Source: Entonaema liquescens (taxonomy: Eukaryota; Ascomycota; Sordariomycetes; Xylariales; Xylariaceae). From it: 64,000 bases of DNA. A program made the translations under genes and the position numbers. Where the stretch lies: the NCBI GenBank assembly GCA_902805475.1, contig CADCSX010000003.1, positions 1,116,001-1,180,000 of the forward strand, written 5' to 3'. Shown here in pieces: positions 32,957 to 45,000 of this stretch. The notes under the pieces were generated by a model, which was given only the letters and a program-made list of their open reading frames with translations, was not told where the DNA came from and made no database searches. The first letter of the stretch is position 1; the number at the start of each line of letters is the position of its first letter.

Positions 32957-33981
32957 TTAGCTGAGGTTCATGACCAACGGTCCGGCGAGCGTGATGTCGT
33001 CGGTGATGACGCCGTCAGCAGCAGCGGCGCTGGTGAGCGTGACGTAGACGGTGCCAGCTAGGTTGGGCGGGAGAGCGCAACCCTGAGCAGGGTCGAAAGC
33101 GGCGAAGGCGGTACCGCCCGGCGCGGCGGAGTTCGTGAAGCCGCAGAACTTGGCTCCGGACGCGGCGTCGCTTTGGAAGTTGAGCATGGTGCCCTGCGCG
33201 AGGGCCTGGACACCGGCCGCTGGGGCAGGGGTGGTCATTGTTAGGGTGGGGAAAGCAGTTAGGATCAAGTTGGAACCGGCAGGGCACGACTTGATGAAGG
33301 GAGCGGCCAAGGAGAAGACGGCCTTGGGGCCAAGGGGAGTATCGAAGGGAGATGGCGAAGCAGCGACTTTCGAAGCGACACGGACGAAAGACTGGTGTCT
33401 AGCCTCAATGGTAAGGATAGAAGCAGCTGTGCTGAGGATCTTACTGTCCGACACAAGGGGCGCAGCGCCGAGGTAGGCAGAGATACCAACACTCTCGAGG
33501 ATGGATGCGGTAGCAACCATACCCGCAGCATCAGTAAATCCAAAGTCGTACTCGCAGGGCTGGACGGGCTGGACACCAGCCTGTGCAATAGAACTCTGTA
33601 GTAGACCAACGTGAGCCTCTTCGCTGGAACCTATTCCCTTAAGATCGCTAAGCTGTTGAGCGTTTAAGCCCAGAGCGGTGAACTGGTCGTCGCCGAACTT
33701 GGCAAACCCTTGCTGGTAGAAAGAAGCCTCAAGCCACTCGAGGGTTAGGGCGCTATGTACATGTTAGTGATTTATATATCGATGATTGATAGCCCAAGAA
33801 TAACTCACAACTGCAGGATATCGACATCTGCCAAGCCGAGGGCAGCAGCCGCAGCGTTTTGTCGCTTAGCAATGTTGTAGATTTGGCTTTGTCTCGTGGT
33901 CAACTTCGGTTGGGCGGGTAGAGCACAAGCAACAGCAGCCAGTCCCGCCATAACACCCATAGTCTTCTTGAAGGAAGGCAT
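32957..33981 (-). CDS. Secreted ferritin-like domain protein (Rds1-like)
   Basis: Two exons, 33981-33809 and 33752-32957; the 56-bp intron has GTGAGT, a CACTAAC branch and TAG, and the joined frame gives 322 residues. Residues 1-20 are a signal peptide (MPSFKKTMGVMAGLAAVACA). The next part, with LADVDILQFALTLEWLEASF and GIGSSEEAHVGLLQSS, reads as the first two helices of the fungal secreted ferritin-like family (PF13668), and a later helix carries TIEARHQSFVRV. The C-terminal third is Ala/Pro/Thr-rich beta-type sequence with two cysteines. Family members such as fission yeast Rds1 respond to stress or nutrients; their reaction is not established. Metal ligands Glu/His are present but unproven. 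Confidence 0.82.
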
Positions 33982-36428
33982 CTTGTCTGATTAATATTCT
34001 GATACGTCCGTTTAACTTCGTTTTCGTTTCGTTTCAAGTAAATCGGGCTTTAGTGGCGACAGCGTCGTACAGTTCGTAAATATAAAGAACGTCTGTCGAA
34101 GCGAAAAAAAAAAAGTTGAAAGCAAGACCAGCCTGGCTGTTCTACAAAAAATCCCACCTGGGTATTACAAGAATTACAAGGTGTCGAAAATGAGAGTGAA
34201 GACGTTGATCCCGCGGGAAGCAGACCGGCGCTTTGAGTTCGGAGTTGGACACGAAAATGTACGGGATGAGAAGGGAAGGGGAGAAGAAGCAGATCAGAAG
34301 ATGGGAAATGGAGCTTCATTAAAACCAGTCTCTAGCTGGTAGCTTTAGGAGCTGATAGACGTGCGGGTCACGGAACGAAGGTAGGCCGGCGGTAGGCAGG
34401 GCGATCCTAAGCATCGGCCCCCCTTGAGGCTCCTTGACAATAGGAACAAGCGTTTTCATTTGGTATTACTATGTTACCCATCCTCCCACGAGCTTCCGAC
34501 TCCGAGAATCAAGGGGTAGCCCCAGTGCTCCCGGGCAATCTAGATTCCATAGCTTGTTCGGAATCTATCAGAGACAGGGACCTATTCACGATGAGAGGTC
34601 GACTAACCTTACATAGTGGACAAGAACGAAGAAACGAAACATGGATAATAAAGTGTGCTTGCGCCGAACCAATAAGAGCTGAGTTTGATGATCAAGCTTG
34701 TAGGTTAAAGTTGAGATGAAATAGCTTATTAGGTCCCGGTCCGGGTCACTGTGTGTTCGGTTAAAGAGGGTCGTAGCCAAGAAGCTGTCAGGGGGACGAC
34801 CAGGGGGTTTTCTAACTATTTGGGGAAAGGAGCCGCCGCTGGGCACGGGGTTTTTGCAGCCCAGTCTGCTTCAGATGTCGTTTTGAAGAGCGGAAAGCCA
34901 TCCAGCCGAACCCTGAAACTGGGGGACTTAGCTATGCCGATTGATTCGTCCATTACTACCTCCCCTAACTAAATTCTCCCTGGGGATTCTTCCTCGTTGA
35001 TATTACTGTAAATGTAATGACGCAGGTTTGCTCAGGGCCTAACTGATAGAATAAGTTAAGCTTCACAATGCACTGGCGCAATGTTGTGACACGGCTTGGC
35101 AGCGGATGTCGGATCTACTTTCAGATCTTTCTGATTGAAGTAATTACAAATCGGGATGAGGACCTCTTTGAGCTTGATCGACGCGGGAGATATATTATGT
35201 ATGTGTTAAGGAGATTATATTACGATATTAGTCTTATATTATGTAGTCAGTCTATGGAACAGAAATATACCTAACGAATACCTATAGTTTTATCAAATAA
35301 CTAGTTAACTAAGGAAAAGCAAAGAAATATATTAACTTATCCATGTATGTACGAACATCGCATATTAGGTAGGTACCTAACCTAGGTGAGAATAAAGGGT
35401 CTCCCAGAGACCTGGTAGACCGCCGACCAGGGTATTTCATTGGTGGATGTTGAATTAAAATGACAGGAATGGCAAATGTCGTATCGCGCGTTTCTCGACG
35501 CCGCTAATCTTCAGCTTAACCTTAGCAACGCATACTACGGCTCGGCGAACGGACTAGAACGAAGAGAAGAACACCAAGGAAATTTTACCAAGGACCGACT
35601 TACGGACTATCACATTCCTTGTCATAAATCTAAAAAGTACACAGGGCGCCTTAGGCGGTATCCGTGCTACATCCCCAGAGATGACGAGATCTACTCTTAA
35701 TACATTCCACAGCGCAGCCGAGTCTGGTTCCAAAACCTCCCCAACAAAGAGTATAGCACGTGAGAAGGAAAGGGGGGACGAGACGGGCCGCTACATAGTT
35801 TGTGCGAGTTCTCGAAGTAGCCGACGTTAATCAAGCTTAAAGAACCAGGGGTCCTTATCTCGGAAAGGCACATAAAACAGCGGCAGCTGTGGCACGTTGC
35901 ACATCCGGAGATCCATCTTACCGGATCTGTCTGACTGCCTGAGATATTCTATGCATCGTTCTGAAAACTACAAGTACTCCTCCTTAGAAACCATTACTAA
36001 CTTCTCATGGGCATTGGTTCGAGCTAGATGGATGAATACCTACCTAGGTACCTAGCGATAGTTACTGAGATTACAGAATATAAAATTATTCTTATAAAAC
36101 TACGACGTTCAATTATGCACGCTTCACCTATAATCAGATCTTGGGAATGCGCATGGTCGATATTGTGCATAGTACGATTTCGTATATTTCTGTTGACTGT
36201 GGCAGGTTCCTAGTTCTATCTGCCTCTTCATGAAACGCTTTTATCAACACTGTAAGAGCTGTACTTCTCGGGTTCTAGTCGCGGTGGCGGCCTTACAATC
36301 TACCCTATTCTCTTTACTACTTCGTTCTGTATCACTCAAGCAACATACCAATCGCCTCAATGCCCCCAAAGTTCATTGCTCCGTCCAACCATACACGTCA
36401 AGCAAACCATACCGTCGTTATGGACGAC
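33982..36428. other. Intergenic region (2.4 kb)
   Basis: It includes the promoter of the ferritin-like gene on the left and the 3' flank of SSD1 on the right. TAGGTACCTA-type palindromic words occur near 35,366-35,386 and 36,040-36,055. Short open frames (34434-34616, 34471-34719, 35476-35700) show no coding features. No gene is called. Confidence 0.45.
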
Positions 36429-39400
36429 TTAAAGGGCATATGGGTTGAGTGAACGAATCGTCAAGCACCTGCGTTTTGTTAGTTTATTCATGGCATGGGG
36501 AAATTGAAGGTTCACATACGGTGGACTCTTGCTGAGATCCGTCTTAAGGATCACAGGCACTCTAGTCATCTCTGTTACATCTTGGATGTATTCTCCGCCT
36601 TCTTCCCTCAATGTAAACAATTTGAGGTACTTCTCTTTGTTGGTTAGACGGGTCTCTACGGCTTCTGCCATAGGTACCTTCGAATCGGACCTGGTTCGGT
36701 GAAGTACACCTGGGTTCGAAGAGGATCGGGTTGGCGAACCCGGAACGCTCTGAGTCGGTCGTTCAGCCAATGAAGCACCCGCCATAGCTTCGGTGATATC
36801 AGAGGCATTATCGTCGTCATCGTCGAACAAAGCATCAACGTCATCTGTAGACATCGTGCCTGTATCCGTCTGCTTTCGAGCAGCTTCCTCTCGTTCCTTT
36901 CTGGCCCTCTCGGCCTCTTCTGCCTGCCTAGCAGCCGCTATCGCATTCGACATGCGCTGCGATGCACCCGCCTTGGGTCGCTCGTCTTCCGGTACATATG
37001 CTGAACTTGGGACACCCTTCTCCCAGTAGAGTTCCAGGATTCTCTTCTCCTTCCTGAACTCGGCTTTCTTAAGCGGTAACTGGTCACAGTGCACACGCTT
37101 CTCAAAGCCCCACTCGGGGATTAGAACATCGAAAGCAGATTCGTAAACACAGACGACAATGCCTTCGCTGATGAGGTCGCCGTTAACCTCCTGGCGTTTC
37201 TTGTCCATAATTCTGCATGATTCGATATGAATGCTTTGCTCCTGCGCATTCTGTGCCGATTCCTTCTTGGTGTTACAAGATTCAATCGTTTTCACAAGAT
37301 TTTCGATATCATCATTGTACTCGACCTTGCCTTCCGAGAGGACAGCTTCTAGTTGACGGTGAACGATGATGTCGGCATAGCGTCTCGTGGGTGCAGTAAA
37401 GTGGGTATAAAGAGGTAGGTTCAAAGCATAATGGGGCCATAGCTGTTTGTTAACCTTGCCAGTGATATAGTATTTGGCATGGTGCATGCTCTTAAGTAGC
37501 AATGTTTCCATACCCTTGCGAATATCAGAGTCGTCAACCTTGAAAAGGCTGTTTTGCAAGGTGCCACTGCTAGTAGTGTCAATATCGTATCCGAGTGCTC
37601 GCATGCGTTCGACGAATGTCTGTAAGCGTCGAGCGTTGGGTGGGGATTGGCGCCGGAGCAAAGCCTTCTCAGGGAGACCTTGAACAAGCTTCTGAGCAAT
37701 AGATGCATTAACCTTGTGCAGAAGCTCTTCAACTAGCTCAGTACCCGGTGTAGAGTCGAAAATGTTGTGTTGGATAGGTATGTTTTCATCGTCTAGTTGA
37801 TGAAGTAATCTAAGAGGGGCCATGGGTTCTCCCTCAGATCCTAAGCGTGATTCACGGAATTTCTGTGCAACGGCCTAAGTAGAATATTAGAAAGAACCCA
37901 AGCAATTGCGAAAAAATGGAAAGAAGCTTACATTCAGAATTTGAGCATCCTTAACTTGGACGACATCGTGTGAGAAGCCAGCTTGATTTGCAAGAGCATC
38001 ATCTAGTTCCTTCAGAGCTAGTGTAGCACCACTCTTGATAATACTCTTGCCAATCCAAGTATCACCTTCCGCAACCACACCAGTGTGAGGGTTAACGCGG
38101 AAGACAACACTGACAGTGAGTCTATCCTCACCCGGAGTAAGTGTGCAAAGCTCTGCGGCGATCCTAGGAGGTAGAAGAGCGCAGGTTCGGTTCACAAGGT
38201 GAACGGCAGTACCACGCTTCTTAGCCTCGCGATCAACGAGAGAGTTAGGCTTCACAAAGTGAGTGACATCAGGTACATGGATACCGATCTCGATCTTCCC
38301 GTCTGATTCGGTTTTGACATGAACCGCACTACCAAGTTCCCCAGTACCGGCAAGGTCAAGCGTGAATGTCTTCTCGTCGCGGAAATCCCGTCGAGTACTA
38401 ATGGAGGCCTCGTCTTCTTTAGCAATGGACCAGTCTTGGAGGCCCACGCTTCGTAAGACAGCTTCCGAGAATTCATCGGATGAAAAGTTGTTGTCTCGTA
38501 GGAGAGCGTCAGTCTCAACTTTGAGATCGCCCATCTTTCCTAGCTGCTCAACGAGCGTACCGAAGGGATGCAGAGAGGTTATAGGCCAACGCTTGATGCA
38601 AGCAACAAATATGCGATCTGCGTATTCCTGGTGCTTCTCTACAAAGTCTCGAGGTGCCTGTTCGGTAGGAATAGCAATGAGAGGGACACGCTTATCAGTG
38701 GGCTTAAACCAGACAATCTTGGGTTTGTCTTGCTGGCGATTGTCGTGCGATCTACCGCCATCTCTGGCAGCCCGTTCAGCCTCCTGCTTCTCCTTCGTTG
38801 CTTGACTACTGGGCCGAAGCAAGCCAAGTGTGCCCGAAAACATTTGGCCAGCGACACGTTCAATAACAGCTACAATATGCCCAGCATAAAGGGGCTTCGA
38901 TTCGTCACTAATTTCCTCCTCTTCGACGAGAAGGAGGCTTTGTCCTTCTACTTCCACGTCATCATTCTTTTTCTGTGTAGGCCTCTGCCGAAGACTGCCA
39001 CGGCGGCGGATTCCTCCTTCGCCGTTGGTAGATTCTTCTCCGTTAGCAGTATTGGACTGGGCATTGCCGTTTGTCGAGCCCGACCTTGTGTCGGTAATAT
39101 CTTTTCTCTTCTTCTTTTCCTCTTTTTCTCGCTTCTGTGACCATACTTCATCCACGTCAAGGAGCTCAACTGCAACAAGATCTCCTTCCAAAGCTCGGTT
39201 ACGGTCTTTGCTGCCACAGATAAAGATATCTGCGTCTAGAAGACCATCGGATGTAGAGACATAAGCATCACTACGATTTTTCTTGTTCACTCGGAGAATA
39301 CCGGAAACAAGCTGCCCATCACCAAGTAGTGCTGGCAAAGTGGCCTGGGGGAGATATGGAGTAAAGAGGGTCTTCCTCTGTTGCTGTTGAGATTGTTGAC

Positions 39401-40708
39401 CACCAAGCTGAGGCGCATGTTGGCTTCCCTGAAGACCAACAAACTGCTGACCATTCATCTGCGCAGCTTGGAGAGCCTGAAGCTGGTTAATCTGCATGGG
39501 GTTAAGCTGCTGGCCGGGGTACATCTGCATCATTGGCATCTGACCAGGCATTTGCATAAGTTGAGGCTGGCCAGGATACTGGAACGCCCCAATGTTCGAG
39601 ATAGATTGGCTCACAGAGCCGCGCGAGCGATGACCAGGCTGAAATCCCTGCTGGCCTTGATTGGTCTGCTCTTGACCCTGACCCTGGTTCTGGCCTTGCT
39701 GGTTACGCCAGTTACCCTCAAAGTTGCGCGACGAAGTTCGGGCATGGCCGCCTCCGGCACTACCACGACGGCCGAAATCGCCGGTCTCGTTGGGGACGTG
39801 CAGAGCACCCCCTCCGCGACCACCGCCCCGGCTATTGACAGCCATGCTTTGGCTTCGTCCGTGCCCGCCGCGTCCGCCGCGAGTGGACGAACCCTGTGCT
39901 ATGGGGGTATCCGCGGTAACCGATTTCGTTTCCTCGGCGGGGGAACCATCAGAGGGACCCGCAGCTGGGAATTGAAAGCCAGAAGTCGTTCGTTTCTGCT
40001 GAGCAATTTCAGCAGCCTTTTTGGCGTCAGCCAGGGCTAAAGAATGTCTTCGCTGGTGACCGGCGCCGCCACCTCGCCCTCCACGAGGTGCGTTCTCCCG
40101 ATTTTGCTGACCAGACGAGTTATCGAATTGCCCAAAAGTGGACCCGGAAGCTCCAGCGGAAGGAGCCGGAGGGGGTCCTATTCCCATATTGGGGAGGGCC
40201 GATTGGTTACGACGGTGCGACATGGGTTGACTCGGTGGTCCCATGGGAACATTCTGCTGCTGTGGAAGCTGGTTGGGAAACTGGAATGCCGTCTGCGGCG
40301 ACATATTAGCCATAGGTGGCTGCAAAGGGTTGAAAGAACCACCGGGACCCAGCTGACCCGGCGGCATCATCCCCATATTTATGTATTGTTGTTGTGTGGC
40401 TTGTATCTGTTGCTGCTGCTGCTGCAACAACTCGATCTGCTGCTGAATAGCGAGTTGCTCCACTAGAAGACAAAGCATCGTTGTTAGTATCAAGAACAAC
40501 AGAGAAAAGCTATCGTGTAAGGAACAGATCACGCAACGGAAGCAATGGACTTCTGAAGATGAGGGGTATAAAACTTACTCCCAGGAGTCGTAAACATGCT
40601 CATCAGCGGGGTTAGCTCAGAAGGACTCCTGCGATGGGCGATATGAAGGCGACGGCCAGTAGGGCCGGGAACACCCCCGGCCTGAGGAGCAGGCTGTTGC
40701 TGCTCCAT
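36429..40708 (-). CDS. SSD1: SSD1/Sts5-type RNA-binding pseudonuclease
   Basis: Four exons: 40708-40579, 40462-37932, 37874-36520 and 36468-36429, giving 1351 residues. Introns are 116, 57 and 51 bp; the last (GTATGT, AACTAAC branch, CAG) is a multiple of three with no stop, so its retention would keep the frame. The conserved N-terminus (LTPLMSMFTTPG joined to MEQLAIQQQIELLQQ) leads into a poly-Gln and low-complexity region rich in Gly/Arg/Gln, then cold-shock-type and RNB domains (IGIHVPDVTHFV, HFTAPTRRYADIIVHRQLEA) and the C-terminus CLTIRSLNPYAL. The Asp cluster of active RNase II enzymes is replaced here by TGELGSAVHV (about 38,320-38,345), so it should bind but not cleave RNA. SSD1 proteins repress translation of cell-wall mRNAs under control of the NDR/Cbk1 kinase and support polar growth. 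Confidence 0.94.
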
Positions 40709-41871
40709 GTTGGGCTACCTGGGAGGTGCGGAGTTGGCGAAGTTGCACGTCGAGTGCGAACAATGCTGTTAGGTTGGCTAGGGTGTATAGATGATGATTG
40801 AGGCGAGGGCCAGTGCTGGTTCAGCTTGAGCTGCTTGATAGTTGACAAAAACTTGATAGTAGTGGTTATGTTCTCTACTGGTGATTGCGTGGACTTTTGC
40901 GACTAACAAAAGGAGGGTAAATGAGAGGATTGAACAAGGCTGCAGTGGTGCTGTGTGTGTCAAAATCCCATAGAGAAGGAATGTGAAGATGTGTTGAGAG
41001 AGGGTGGATGAAAGCGGTGCAAAGATAAGGGAGAGAGACAAGACGAAGATGGTGATGAGAGTTGGAAGTTGGGAAAGCTTTTGGAGTTTTTGGGAAGATC
41101 AACTCTCCAATGGCCAACTGGGATACGGGGAAGAGGATGTGAGGTCAGGACTAAAGCGAAGACGGGCAAAATGGGGCAGCAGGTCTTGGCGGGCCAGGCT
41201 TTTAGCTTGTCTGGGGAGTCTCTGATTGGTTGGGGGTTTCATAATGTGGTAAGAAGTACGAATGTACTGATACTAACGAGGTAGGCAAGTGTACGTTAGT
41301 AGGCTAGGTTCCATGTAAGTACGCTTGCCCCTGCTGTGTGTCTAGAGTTTGTACTATGGACGCTACAGACGCTACCTATGGACAGAGCCAGTTGCTAGGT
41401 TGCCCTAGCTTGCGTAGGTACATCATTTAGGTACATACCTAGACTATTTTGTAGGTACAAAACGGTCTAGGTGGTCCGAGCCCGAGCTCAGATCAGAACA
41501 AGCGTAGAACAGACACTACAACATGTCCCTGCTTTTGCACTTCAATATTTGACCATCGGTGTTTGAGGACCTTGCATGTACATAAATGTCTACTTTAGAA
41601 GACATCTGTAAGAAACATAATGGAAATATAAAACATGTAGGTAAATATTAAAATATGCAGATAGTGACGAAGTGTATCAATGAAGTTACATTTCTAAGGC
41701 CAACAGTTAAACAACATTGAACGGACATCACGGCATTGGTTACATGTATTCTCAAGGGGTCCCTACCTACCGTAGGTACCTGAGTTCTAAGCCTATGTGA
41801 CTTGGACTTCATAAGAGGACGCGTACCTACATGTAACTTGAAGCTACTTTGGGAACTTCGGTGTTGTATGT
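40709..41871. other. SSD1 upstream region up to the transposon edge
   Basis: This region holds the SSD1 promoter and probably a long 5' leader. From about 41,280 it is rich in TAGGTAC/GTACCTA words. Composition is normal right up to 41,871, where the LTR of element B begins. Short reading frames here are on both strands and have no coding features. Confidence 0.5.
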
Positions 41872-42016
41872 TGTCATATAATATGGACCTATAAGATCCA
41901 CATAAAGATTTACATATTTTAAATATATTCCTACATTTATTATTTTAGAAATTTCTTTATAAAACTTAATTAATATAATAATATAATTTAATTTATATTT
42001 ATATTATATTATAATA
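41872..42016 (+). repeat. Left LTR of element B
   Basis: This is the 145-bp partner of 56527-56671. Its first 60 bp still hold several G residues (ATGGACC, AAGATCC) lost in the right copy, while its last 30 bp are fully AT. Confidence 0.8.
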
Positions 42017-45000
42017 TTTGGTAATTTTATTATTTTATTTTTTTAATTATTTTTTAATTATAATATTATAAATTATAATAAATATTTTATTTTTTATTAA
42101 ATTAAAAAATTTCCATTAAATTAAATTAAATTAAAGTTAATTATTAATTTAATTAAATTATTATAAATTTTTTTTAATAAATAATAATTATTTTAATTTT
42201 TATTATTAAAATTTATTTATTAATAAATCATTATTTTTAATTTTTAATTAATGATTTTTATTAATAATTTACGTTTATAATAAGTTTTATTAATAATTAT
42301 TAACTCAATAATTGTTTATAATTTTATTATTAATTATTATTAATATTTACAAAAATACATAAATAAATTTTATATTTTTTTCGTTTTTTAAAAATAAATT
42401 ATTTTTTTTTATATTAATTAACAAATATAATTTTATTTTTGTTTAATTTGTTTTTACTTTATTAAAAGGAAATTTAATATTATAATATAAAAACGTTATT
42501 TATTTAATTTAATGGGTAAAATTAAAAAAACAATTTTATTATTTTTTTAAACGTTAAAAAAAAAAATAATATTTTTTAATTTTTATAATAACTTAATTAA
42601 AATAATTATAATTCTTTTATAATAATATTTACTTTTTTTAATAAATTTATTATATTTTTTAAAACATTTTTTATATTTATTATTATAAAAAGTTTATAAC
42701 GTGTTAAATTAATTTTTACACCATTTCAACCTTATTATATTAATTTTTTAAAATTTATTTTTATTAATTTATAAATATATTACCGTTTTAATAATGATTT
42801 AAAAATTTTATAATAATAAACTTTATTATTTTTATTAAAACTATTAAAATAATTTTTTAAATTAATTATTATATTTTTATTTTTTACATTATTTATTAAA
42901 TAATTTTTTAAAATAAAATTTAAATATTTATTATTAAATACCATTAATATCTTTATTATTATTAAATAATTTATTATAATTAAATAATCCGTTATTATTA
43001 AATAATTATTTAAATAATTATTATTACCATTATTATTTATTTTTTTTAAAATATTATTTTAATTATTTTCTTTATTAAAATCCATTAAAATCAATTAAAT
43101 TATAATAAAAATTTAATTTTATATAATAAACTTAAATTTATAAAAAAATTATATTAATTTTAATGTTTTTATAATAATTATTAATATTATAAATATTATT
43201 ATATAAACTTTTTATTAAATAATATTATAAGATTTTATAAATAATAATAATTATAATATTATTAATAATAATAATAATAAAAATAATAAAAATAATAATA
43301 AAAAAATTTCTTTAAAAATAATTAAATATTTTAATCTTTTATAAATAAATTTTTATTTTATTAATATTATACTTTTTAAAAAACATACCATTTATATTAA
43401 TATTTTTATATTTATTTATTAATTAAAAAAATTTATATAATTGTAAAAAAAAATTAAAATTAAAATTATATAAATATTATATTTATAATATATTATTTAA
43501 TAATAATTAATAATTAAATTAATAAAAATGAAATAAAATATTTTAATTATAAATAATATAAATTATATTTATAAAAAACTTATTATTAAATTTTATAAAT
43601 ATTTTAATATTATTTATTAAAATTTAAAAAATCAATTATTTATATTATTAAATATAAAAAATAAAAAATTATTACACTTTTTTATTAATAATATTATTTG
43701 TAATATAAAAGTTTATAATTACTTATTTAAAAATTAATTTAAATATACTTTTAAATTATTTAATTATTATATTTAACAATAATTAATTAAATTTATTATA
43801 AATATTATTTTTAAATAATTTCTTTAAGAAATTAATAAATATAAATTAATTTTTTTATAAAAAATAAAATTTATATATAAATATAATAATAATAATAATA
43901 ATAATTATAATAAATAAAATAATTTCTTTTATAATAATTATAATTAATTAAGAAATTAAATTAATAACTTTATAAATAATTAAATATAAAATTATTAAAA
44001 ATATTTTAAATTATATTAAAAAAAAATAATTAATTTTAATATTTATAATTTTTTAATTAAAATATTAAATTAAACATTAAAAATTTAAATAAAAATGAAA
44101 ATAATAAAAATTATAATTATTAATATTTTTAATAATTTTATTAAAAACTAAATATATATATAAATAATATAAAAAAAAATATTAATAATTTTAACATTTA
44201 TATTAATAAAGAAAATTATAATAATAAAAAAATTATATTTTATGGAAAAATCTTTAATAATTTTAATTTATTTTTTATTAATAATAATATTAAAAATGTT
44301 ACATATTTTAACATAATAACTTAAATATTTAAATAAATTAATTATAAATTTTATAATAAAATATTTATTAATTATAATAAATTATTTCGTTACATTTAAT
44401 AACATTATTTTAATAATAATAAATTATTATTTAAATTTATATTATTTTTATTAAAATTATTAACTAAAACTTTAATATAATATAATATATTATAATTGTT
44501 AATAACATTATTGTTAATATATATATAAAAATCAATGAACATTATAATCGTAATAAACCCCATTTTATTTAAATTATATCATGTTAATAATACATTAACA
44601 TTATAAAATTTTTAACATTTTTCATTAATTAATAATCATTAATTATTATTGTTTAATGTTTATTATTTATTATTATTTATTAATTATTAATATAATAATT
44701 AATTTTAAATAATAACTAATATTAATTTTAAAATATTATTTAAATTTTTATAATTAATATTAAAAATTAAAATCTTCATTATTAATTTATTAATTAATTT
44801 ATTCTTTAATATTAAAATTAATTTTACTTATAAAATAAAAATATATTTTAAATTTTTCATTATAATTTTTTTTAAATTTAAATATTAAAAAAATATTTAT
44901 ATTAATATTAATTATACATAAATTATTACTAATAAAATATAAATTTAACAATATTACCTTAATAATAAAATTTATATAAAAATAACGTTTATATTTATAT

